This document shows, in pieces, positions 32,772 through 42,100 of a stretch of 64,000 nucleotides of DNA; positions within the stretch are counted from its first letter, which is position 1; each line of letters opens with the position of its first letter. The notes below the pieces were generated by a model. That model was not told the origin of the DNA and did no database searches. It saw only the letters and a list, made by a program, of their open reading frames with translations. The position numbers and the translations under genes are program-made. The DNA is from Cladocopium goreaui (lineage: Eukaryota; Sar; Dinophyceae; Suessiales; Symbiodiniaceae), in assembly GCA_947184155.2 (NCBI GenBank), contig CAMXCT020002668.1, positions 52,501 to 116,500 on the forward strand. Direction: 5' to 3'.

Positions 32772-34516
32772 CACTTGTCCCCTGGTGTCTCCTTGCTCTT
32801 GGCCCAGTCCGAGGTTTTCTCGTCCCAGGTCCCTTGGTTGCCCTTGTGCTTTCCTTTCTTGCCGCGATCTTTGCCCTTTCCTTTCTCGCCCTTGCCAGCG
32901 TTGCTGAAATCGCCGGACCCTTTCCAACCGCCTTTTCCACGACCTCGCGCTCCCCAGCCCCAATTGCCCCATGCCGGAGTTCCTTTCCCTTGTACCTTGT
33001 CTACTAACCTTCCATGTTTTCGTGAGGCCAGGACAATTGAGGCCGATCCTGCGGCGCTTTCTTCCATAGGATGTAGTTCCATGAAGCGCGCCGTGGTCCA
33101 TCCATTGTCCAGGATGCTTTGATGTAGCGCCATGAAGCGCGCTGCCAACGAGTCTCCAACCCTCGCTATGTCTCCCCTCCTGAGGAGGTCCATCGTAGCA
33201 GCGAGGGAATGCATTTCCCTCAGTTCCCTCAGGAAAGTGGGATGCGCCGGTCTCACTTGTTGGGCGAAGTATGTGGCTAACTTCACCCCTGAAGTCACTG
33301 CTTGATGACCTTGGGGAAGATCGGTAAGTGCCGCTTGTTCCATTTGATCTCTGACATGGTTCACCAACATTGCCAGCACACTTCCCGGTTTGTCCCGGCT
33401 TCGTTTCTTGACCGGGGCTTCGAGATCTGTCTCTGACTCGTCCCTCTTCTCCTCCGAGTCCGAAGATGCGCTCGAACTGGCACTGTAGCTGCGTATCGTC
33501 CCATCTGCTAGGACTGTGCGCTTTCTCTTCTTCTTCTTCTTCTTCTTTTTCTTCTTGCCATCCCGTGTAAGGATCTTGGCTAGCGCTTCTGCCATCTCCT
33601 TGCCAGGATGCTTGCTCTTCTTTTTCTTCTTCTTCTTCGCCTCCTGATTGGTCACTTCCAGAGCTTTCAAAGCCAGCTGGCCGCTCCAGCTTCTGGTAGA
33701 AATGTCTCTTATAGCTGATGGATCTTCCACCTCCTCTGCGTGCGCGCCATCGCCTCGGCGAAGTGCCGGCGGGCGCCGTGTGGGGAGAGTTGTTCCCGTT
33801 CCCAGTGGTTCTTCCTCGTCTGTATAAGACGATTTCTCCTCGGAGCTTGCAACCACCTCTGATTCCTCGACGTCTGCGGCTGGAGTGCCAGCGTCTTTCA
33901 TTTTCTTTGCGGCCGCCAACTTCTCGCGGAGCTTGGCTCTGAGATCTCCCGGTATGGCAGTGTCGGTCCCAGGCTTCTCCTTGTGCGCACGGCGACGGGC
34001 CGGCCCGGCCAACCGGCCAGCGGCCCTGCCAGCGACAGGAGCTTTGCGCCCAGGCCCCTTTTTGCCTCCCGAGGTCTCTCCCTTCTCCTCTTCCAAAGCC
34101 TTGATCCACCGTTTGGCGGCGGTCCACTTGGAAGCCACTACATAGTCGCACCCTTTGAAGTTCTCGAAGCTCCAAAGCCTGACCGTAGTGACGTGAATAT
34201 CTGCCTCGGGCTCTATATCCACACAAGGCCTTGACAAGCATAGGTGAATTCTCAGCACCCTCCTGGGTGCCGTCTCCTCCAACTGCTTTCCCAAATCGGG
34301 GTCGGTGCATCCCATGTAATGACCAGACAAAACCAAGCTTCCGTCTAGACGGTTTTCTACCTTGCTGATAAAATAGGCAGCCCAGTCGTCTTCCACATGA
34401 GCCAATGACGAGGTTTTGGCACTGAATTCTACGACTAGGCCGGGTACTGGTTGCAGACCGCTCCATTGTTCGTGTGAGTCCACGTCAATTTCAGCTCCCT
34501 CAGGGAAATTGGCCAT
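32771..34516 (-). CDS. Elt2 ORF2, second gag-like protein
   Basis: 581 aa from ATG at 34,516, one base after the TGA of ORF1. Residues 1-130 look globular and acidic, with no family I recognise. Then come basic, Lys-rich linkers with poly-Lys runs (about 33,525-33,560 and 33,615-33,640), a Ser/Asp-rich patch, and a Gly/Lys/Trp-rich C-terminus (GNWGWGARGRGKGGWKG) like an RNA-binding tail. Likely a nucleocapsid-type or chromatin-binding structural protein. Its TGA overlaps the pol ATG as TGATG. Confidence 0.75.
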   Translation of the reverse strand: MANFPEGAEIDVDSHEQWSGLQPVPGLVVEFSAKTSSLAHVEDDWAAYFISKVENRLDGSLVLSGHYMGCTDPDLGKQLEETAPRRVLRIHLCLSRPCVDIEPEADIHVTTVRLWSFENFKGCDYVVASKWTAAKRWIKALEEEKGETSGGKKGPGRKAPVAGRAAGRLAGPARRRAHKEKPGTDTAIPGDLRAKLREKLAAAKKMKDAGTPAADVEESEVVASSEEKSSYTDEEEPLGTGTTLPTRRPPALRRGDGAHAEEVEDPSAIRDISTRSWSGQLALKALEVTNQEAKKKKKKKSKHPGKEMAEALAKILTRDGKKKKKKKKKKRKRTVLADGTIRSYSASSSASSDSEEKRDESETDLEAPVKKRSRDKPGSVLAMLVNHVRDQMEQAALTDLPQGHQAVTSGVKLATYFAQQVRPAHPTFLRELREMHSLAATMDLLRRGDIARVGDSLAARFMALHQSILDNGWTTARFMELHPMEESAAGSASIVLASRKHGRLVDKVQGKGTPAWGNWGWGARGRGKGGWKGSGDFSNAGKGEKGKGKDRGKKGKHKGNQGTWDEKTSDWAKSKETPGDK

Positions 34517-34517
34517 C

Positions 34518-35291
34518 TCAATAGCCCAGACGCGTGCACTCAAGGGGCTTCTCCTGCGTAGAAGTGAGCTCCCAGAAGTCTGCGGCTGGTTTTCGATGAA
34601 CCCTCAAAGTAGGATCTACTGCCAATCTCTTCAAGCGCTGATGCTTGCGCCCTCCTCGAGTGCGGCCTCTCCTTGAACTATGTCCGTCTCGATGTTCTCG
34701 ATGCTCTCGTTTTCGGGATCTCCTGGACCTGTCGGACGCACGGGTGCTCCCAGCGTCACGGGCCCTGCGGGATTCCCTTCGATCGCCTCCTTCTCCGCGA
34801 TGGGTGTCAGGCTCAGGCGGTCGCCTTGAACCGTCTGGCAAAGGCCGATGATCAGGGGCTGGGCTTCGACCCACTGATCGGTCCCTGGTCTCCTCCTCTG
34901 ATTCTTCTCCTTCTTCGCTCTCCTCCTCCTTTGGGGGCAATGGTGGAGGTGGAAGAGGTGCCCTCCTTCGGGGCAAAGAATCACGTCCCGTATGGGGCTG
35001 CTCTGCTCGGCGCTTGGGCTTGGCGGCGGGTACAGGAACCTCTGCACGGCCAGTGCCAGCAGAAGGACCACCTGCTACCCTGGCCAGCCCAGAGCTGAGG
35101 GATCTGAGCGCCTTAACCTGGCGCGCGGCGGTGACTGCCAAGTCACCTGCCAGCACCCTGGCTCCCTCAGAATCCCAACTGGCCGTAAGTTCCCTTCCAA
35201 GGAACTCCCAAGCGCTGCAGCCCGTGCACCACGAGTCGCCCTCCGCCGCTGCTATCTGGTGACACTTAGTGCAGCGGGGACCGGGGGGCAT
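34518..35291 (-). CDS. Elt2 ORF1, zinc-ribbon/SR-rich gag-like protein
   Basis: 257 aa, starting 8 nt inside repeat A. Residues 6-29 have a CTKC...CTGC pair that could bind zinc. A Pro-rich and Glu/Ser-rich middle follows, then a long Arg/Ser/Asp/His-rich tail like SR proteins, fitting RNA binding. It ends TGA, then G, then the ATG of ORF2 (TGAGATG), a spacing compatible with coupled reinitiation. The gag role is inferred from position and composition. Confidence 0.7.
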   Translation of the reverse strand: MPPGPRCTKCHQIAAAEGDSWCTGCSAWEFLGRELTASWDSEGARVLAGDLAVTAARQVKALRSLSSGLARVAGGPSAGTGRAEVPVPAAKPKRRAEQPHTGRDSLPRRRAPLPPPPLPPKEEESEEGEESEEETRDRSVGRSPAPDHRPLPDGSRRPPEPDTHRGEGGDRRESRRARDAGSTRASDRSRRSRKREHREHRDGHSSRRGRTRGGRKHQRLKRLAVDPTLRVHRKPAADFWELTSTQEKPLECTRLGY

Positions 35292-35298
35292 CAGATTT

Positions 35299-35375
35299 TG
35301 AGCACAAAAGCTCTTGATATCAAAACGACATCGTCAAAACGTCTGGCTTCTGCCTAGTATTCAAACAGAATGCCT
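35299..35375 (-). repeat. Elt2 repeat A, 5' copy
   Basis: 77-bp direct copy of 27,948-28,024, forming the 5' end of the element on the minus strand. The promoter presumably lies here or just outside it. Confidence 0.9.
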
Positions 35376-35974
35376 TAAACTTATATTATAGTATATCATA
35401 GTATATATTATATTGTCCATCATGTATTGGCCAATATTGTGTTTAGATGATCATATACTGCGGGAAGCCATGCCCGATTATAGAATGATATGACGTGGCA
35501 AAAAAAGAATTGTATATGATACATTATAATACTATATAGTTTAATTCAATTATGACCCTTTAAACCTTACGGACCTATAGCCTATATACTACAAACACTG
35601 ACAAATATAGAGGACATTATACAAAGACATTATACAAAGACATTATACAAAATTATACAGCCCCCTTTCCAGGAAAACCTTGGCCCAACATGTTGGAATG
35701 TTGTTGTTTCCACCGGTGTTGACTTAAGAAAAAGTGAGAGCCCCTTTGTCTTAATTGCCAGGTTTTAGGTTTTTATATTGATTCCCAGAAGCTCGAACAG
35801 GCAGTTTTAGGCATACGGGAATTGCTGGTGCTCCAGTGCTACCCCAGGGCCCAGGGTATGCAATTTTAGTTCAAAACATGTTAAAAATCATGTTTCCACT
35901 GTTGCGGGCTTCCCCATGTATATATATTAATATATATATATATATAATGATATATATATATCTCTCTCTCTTCA
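35376..35974. other. AT-rich intergenic stretch
   Basis: No gene seen. Contains a triplicated ACATTATACAAAG motif (35,612-35,655) and AT repeats. It lies between the 5' end of Elt2 and the stop codon of the EF-hand gene. Confidence 0.55.
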
Positions 35975-36123
35975 TTATACCAGCACTTTTGTTGCTTCCC
36001 CGTCTGTTTCTTTGGAATCTTTGGCAACTTGTCCGAAAATGGCACCAAGCGTCCTTTCGGTGTCGTCGCTCTTGTTCCTTTGGAAGGCTTTGCGGAGGTC
36101 GTTCATCTGGGCATCTGTGAAGC
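35975..36123 (-). CDS. Terminal exon of the EF-hand gene
   Basis: 149 nt after GGTCACAG|, with two split bases and then 49 codons to TAA at 35,975-35,977. It reads GFTDAQMNDLRKAFQRNKSD, then DTERTLGAIFGQVAKDSKET. The opening helix resembles the entering helix of an EF-hand, but no complete Ca-binding loop follows. Confidence 0.65.
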
Positions 36124-39100
36124 CTGTGACCAACAATCTCAACATCAAGCGGATGGGGACCATGACCAATCATCAAGACCATGAGCCATAAAAACTAAAC
36201 AAGAAGATGGTTTTCTGGTTGGTGGTTGAGCCACCCCTCTGAAAAATATGAAAGTCAGTTGGGATCATTATTCCCAACATCTGGAAAAATAAAACTGTTC
36301 CAAACCACCAACCAGTTTTGAATGTTTTTGAATGATGTCAAAGCGGTGATTATGGAAAAGTCATTTTTCCATATTTTTCCCATTGGAATTCACATGAGTT
36401 AAGCCTTCAGGGAATCTGTGCAAGAGGAAACTCCATCAGGTCCCATGTCATCCCGCAGCCGCCTTCGCGATTACGCAGGCAGTGCAGCAAGGTGCATACA
36501 TCGTCCATGTCCATGCGAATCCCGCTCAAATCCTTAGATCGCTGCCCTGGTTCCCGATCAATTCATGGATAAAGGATGCCATGTAATCTTTGACCCTGCA
36601 CAACCATAGATCTATCGTTCAGTTCAGCCTCGGCCCCTTAGTCTAGTTCCTAGTTTCCCATCAGGAGTCAGGAGTGCCTAAAAATGCCACCAAGACGGCC
36701 CCAAAGAACCAAAGCTTCATCCAGCGAACACCCAAAAAACCAGGCGTCTGCAGGACTTTGACCATCTCAACCCCATTACCTCCTAGTGGCGAACCCTGGC
36801 GAACCCTTTCACCACCCAGTTTCTCACTTTCTGCAGTTAGTGTTACGTGTAATACGTCTGGACGGGAAATAGATGGCAATGTGACACCGTGAAAACCTAA
36901 GCCAGGTCTCGCGAGTAAGAGGGCCCAAAATGAATATGCATATGCATTTACATATACATATATAATGACATAAGTAAACAATACATAGATGAACAAATGT
37001 ATTAAAAATGAAAGAAGTACATAAATATATACATGAATAAAAGAAAGGAAGAAATAGAGAAGTAAATATATAGATAGATAAACAGATAAATATATATATA
37101 TATGTATATATATACAAACGGATAAACAATAAAAAAAAAAACTGTAAATATAAACAAACAAATACATAACGAAAGAAAGAAATACGAATACAAAAAAACA
37201 AAACGATACAAAAAATAATTCACATCCAATAATGATGACTAAAGCATGGTTTCTAGGATAGCCCAACTGGCCCAAGTTTCGATCAATTGCTCTGGATCTG
37301 TCTTGCCACAAAATCCAGCCTCTTGCATCGCATCCTGCAGCTGCATAGCTATTGAACATGGCCATGGCGTTCGTTTTACCTATGAAAAATGGTGATTTTC
37401 GAAGATTTCCCTAGGAAATTTGATGAAATTTGGGGATCTCCCAAGATTTTCCATCGCAAACCATGTGAAAAATTTCCAGAGGTCAGTATGAATTAGCTGG
37501 ATTTGTAAAATTGACTCCCTAGGTCCTAGCCGCCTAGCCATTGGGGACCAAGATTCTTCAGCTAGCAATTCTTAGGGACGTGTTTGAATATCGGCTCCTT
37601 GATCGATGGTGATCTATCATCAAAATTCATCAAAATTCATCAAACACCAAACAAAAATGACGAGGAATCCGAGGGACGATCAAAGCTGCAGCTGACGCTT
37701 GATATCCCAACTTGATCAACAGCGCCTGCAGCGAGCTGGCATCGTTCTGAGGAATGCCACGTGCCTTTGACATCCTTTGGACATGGAGAAAATGAATGAA
37801 AATGGTGCTTTCCCGGGAGATCACAGCCGGGTCTCTTCGCATCATCCATGATTCCTATGAATACATCGCCGAGGTCACTTCTGGTGGCAGATAAGATGAT
37901 CCCTCACTGCATCGAAACTCCTTGCAATTCACAAACCTGAAGTAAACTAAGTAAACCATTTTGGCAAGGACCGGGAAGGACATGAAAAACGCCCCAAGAG
38001 GTCAGTATGATTCTCATTCCCTGCCGCTGAAAGTTTCACCCCTGTCCACCTCCAGTTCTCTGACTGAAGAAATGCGCTGGCCGTAGCCGTTGGCCACGGC
38101 TCGCTCTCGCAGGAATTGGCGTATCGTCGACAGCTCCGCATCCTGAGTTTTTTTCTAAGTGGCGGAGGACGCTTTTTCTTACCGTTATAGCCAGTAAAAC
38201 TCCACCCAATGATTCTGATTTAATACGTGTTTTGGGCCAGAAAACAGGGCACCCCTATGTTCAAAGCCATCATTTCGAGGCCGTCATTTCCCCTATCTTT
38301 GGCCCATCCCCCACCAAACCCATCGCCCATTGTCCAAGGCGCTTGGATATGCCGCAGGCAAATCACGAATTCCGACTCACTGAGCACTCCGTTGCCTGGA
38401 CCAGCTGAACCCACTTCGTGCCCTTTGGTGTCTTTGTTTGCTATGTGACTGGCATAAAACGTAGATATACAGATATATGTATATATATATATTATACATG
38501 GAAGAAAAGAAGAAGAAGATGATGATGATGATGATGATGATGGATGATGATGAACTGTAAGGCTATATATATATCCCTATATGTAATTATCTGTTTTGCC
38601 ATACATATAGTATAAGCTCTGTAATATGCATCTCACACTCATCTGATCACATTGTGGGTGTGATTTTAGAAACAGATGAGGGTAACGAAGCACATGTGTT
38701 TATCTGTGTTTATCTATTTGGGAGCCGCTGGGGTCATTTTTGACTGTTCGATGACTAGAATGCCCGGCACCCTCGAGACGATACGTTCTGAAACTCCTTG
38801 AGGGGATAGTGTCTGCTGACGTGGTCCTGTCATTGTGCTGTCACCCTGTCGAGCTGCCATTCATGTCGCTTTCCTTGTACAGGCTCTGGACCTTGTCGTT
38901 GGTGTAAGGAAATCCCAGCCAGGATAACCTCAGGAGCAAGGCAGCGAAGCACGATGAAGCCGGGCCATCATGGGTTCGAAAAATTAGGTAACCCCAAATC
39001 TCATGGTTGAGAAAATCAATGAACAACAACAAAATGTTGGTCTTCCCAGATGTTTTCCCATGTTTTTTCACCCATTTCCTGCCATAAACGGAGGTGAACA

Positions 39101-42100
39101 CACCCCAGCAGTAGCCAAGTGACGCACTCCCCAGCTCCCCCGCGCACATATCACCCGAGGCATCACTGTCGAAGTCCTGGAAGACTCCGCGGAAGCGGTC
39201 CAATTCGGCCACCAGGAAACCTCCCAGCACCGCCCTTCGGGCCACCACTGGGATCCCCAAGGTCACCTTGATTTTTATGGGGGCTTCAACCATCCCCAAC
39301 TGGTGGTTACCCCGAAAAATGATGGAGTGAAAGTCAGTTGGGATGATGATTGGGAAAGTCAAAAAAATCATGTTCCAAACCACCAACCGGCCAAGTATTG
39401 GAGTTGTTTGTTCCTCTTGGCTTTCCCACATTAAATGTTGAAGGGGGAGAAATGAGCCGGCAAGGTGGAACAGTGTTTGTCAAATTTCGTCTTGATGCCG
39501 CAATAAACCATAAACATCCATAAACCAGTTGACACTCTCACAAAATGGAGTTGCTGTACTCTCCCATTTTTTCCCAACCACCAGTCCATCCACCCATTCC
39601 ACCCATCGAAAATTCCGCCAAAGTCCCCCCCGGAGGTGGGTGCCTTCACGTGCCCTTAGAAGCTCCATGACCGCCGCCACATCTCGGAAACCCAGCACTT
39701 CGGGCCTGGACCATGTGGGAGCAACGGTCATGTGCCGATGTCCATGCTACCAGGCTACCATGTTATCAGTTATCCATGTTCATCCCCCTATTTGGATCTA
39801 TGGATATCATTGATATCATTGTGGAATCCGTGATCAGCCCATCCATCCCATCCCAAGACTGTGCATCAATGATTCACAATTTGGAGCAGTTCGACCGAGC
39901 AGCAGACTAAAAAGTCATGAAAACTCCTGACCTTCTGGCCTCCCTGAACTCCATCCAGCCTCCCAGCACGGCAGACTTCTTTCAACAACTCTTCCAGCAC
40001 CACGCGACCTCGACACTTCGGTGCTGGGCATCAATGTGAAGTGGGTCACCGTGGGTAGCCAAGAAATGCCCAGAACAACCACTGGACATGTACATACAAT
40101 CTGTGCGCATACATGTGCATTTGCATGTGCATTGGCACGTGTATCTTTACTTAAATCGAACCTATTCATTTGTCATGTATATATATATACATGAATTTGT
40201 ATACTTTATATATATTTATATTTATATTTATATTTATATACATTCACCAAAATCCCTCTGTCTATTGACCATGCAGGACCACACATATCATATTCCCCTC
40301 CAGCAGGATGTTCTTTCCCTCCCTCTGCACGACTCTCATTTTCCAACAAGCCGCGGGGTTCCAAGCCCAGTTCCTGCAGCAAAAGTGGAAGGCTCTGCAC
40401 TGACATAGCACCTGGCACCATGGTGCACCATTCGTTGGCCGAATGGGAAACTCCAGAGCATCTCCATGGGATGATGCAAGAGTTTTTCGACTCGGGAAGT
40501 CTTCTGGAAGCCCCACCATTTTGGGAACATGTTTTGGAAATGTCTCCCAATGGCTACATATGGCTACATAACTTTCCATTTCTTGCATATCACTGCCCCT
40601 CAGCGGGGAGATGAGCGGGCCCGCCTGGGCTGGTCTCATACTTTAGGAACTCCGTGCGATATAAATCGTGAAGTCGCGACTCGTAGAGGCAGACGAACTG
40701 CATGAACTCCTCTCCTCCGGTTGTGCGAAATTCGCGGCAACCCGACTGCCGCAAAGCATCCCTCAATAGTGCCGGACCAAGAAAGAAGCACTGGTTCATA
40801 GCTATCCGTGATGCATTCAATGCTTCATCCACGGGTTCAACTGAACTCAGGTACTTTCTTGGGGTGTGGGTGAAAGTTGAGCACCCCATATAATATATAT
40901 ATATATAATAGACATAGGTCTTTGTAATTTAGCATGTGCCAAATAATTTGCCAAATAATTAAGGATCTCAGATGTCCATCTAATAAACCCGCAACCAACC
41001 TCAAGTTGTGTTGGTAAAAGCCCCCATGTCATACAAAACATACAAACATATAGCCTCTGGTAAACTAACATAACCATGGAAAATCACCATCTTAAATGGG
41101 TAAATCAACTATTTCTATGATTCGACTGGGCCATTTTCAATAGCAAACTGTTGACATAACCAGAGGCTACAAATGACGATAATCCATGGAATTTCCCATG
41201 GAATTTCCTACGAAATCCCATGGAAATCCCATGGCTTTCTGCCGTTCACCAAGACTCGGTTCAGTGCCGTGTAGCGCGTGACTTGCTCCAGGGCTTCATC
41301 GATTAAGGCTTGGCGTCGGTCGTCAAAGCCTGAGAGATATCCCTTCTGGACCACTGGACCACATCAGTTATACCCTCTGGTGATTTCGTAGGAAATTCCA
41401 TGGGAAATTCATGGATTATCGTCATTTGTACCCTCTGGTGATGTCCAAATAGTTATTGAAGATGGAACCTTTAAAAAAAATATCGTTGATTTACCTGTGA
41501 AAAATGGTGATTGTCCATGGTTATGTGAACGTTTACCAGAGGGTAGACGTTGAAAACCACCAAGGTCTTTTTTCACCAGAAAATTGATGAAAATGGATAT
41601 ATCTTGTGATATATCGTGTGATATATCTCAGGCTGAGACTTTAAGAATAGATGGCGAATCTCGGCAAATGTCCAAAAAAAGGAAGGCGTCACCGGCGTCA
41701 CCAGCACCTGAGTTGATATTCATCTTATCAATGTTTGACAGCCGTGGTTGATTTCCCTTGGGAACCCAGACCTGATCCATTCAGGCTACCGCAGCCAGGC
41801 AGCCACAATGTGCCAGGGCCTTGTTTAAGTCGTCTCGGTGGATCTCTCCTTAGATGGTTTCCTCTGAAGGGATGGACGGACCTTGAAAATGTGAAAATCA
41901 ATTGGGATCATCGAAACTGCCAATCATTTGAATGTTCAACTGCCAGTATCTGCCAATCCATGGCACTTACTTTATTCTCGATCTTAGAGTCCTGGTAGTC
42001 TATGCATGTCTATTCCACCACATTCCATTCGCATTCTGACCGGATAACCCTCGTGTGTCCATGGGATCTCCCAAGTGCCGAAAGCCTACAGGGCCTACAG

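Larger units (their letters stand above)
27676..35375 (-). mobile_element. Elt2: Ngaro-like tyrosine-recombinase retrotransposon with DNMT
   Basis: Element of 7.7 kb on the minus strand with split direct repeats: A (35,299-35,375), coding region, B (28,023-28,262), A (27,948-28,024), a 32-bp link, B (27,676-27,915). That A-internal-B-A-B order is the hallmark of Ngaro/VIPER-type elements, which integrate by a tyrosine recombinase and leave no target duplication. It encodes two gag-like ORFs, a pol with RT, RNase H and an inserted C5-MTase, and a tyrosine recombinase. Repeat copies look identical by eye and all ORFs are open, so the copy is young and perhaps functional. Flanks show no duplication. 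Confidence 0.9.

Noticed and set aside
32772-34466. Upstream extension of the Elt2 pol frame
   Set aside because: It overlaps ORF2, has shadow composition (R/G/S/Q-rich) and is preceded by no good ATG context; the TGATG at 32,769-32,773 is a better start.
37945-37975. CCATTTTGGCAAG, resembling part of the dinoflagellate spliced leader
   Set aside because: It matches only the first part of the leader core and lacks the CTCAAG end; treated as chance.
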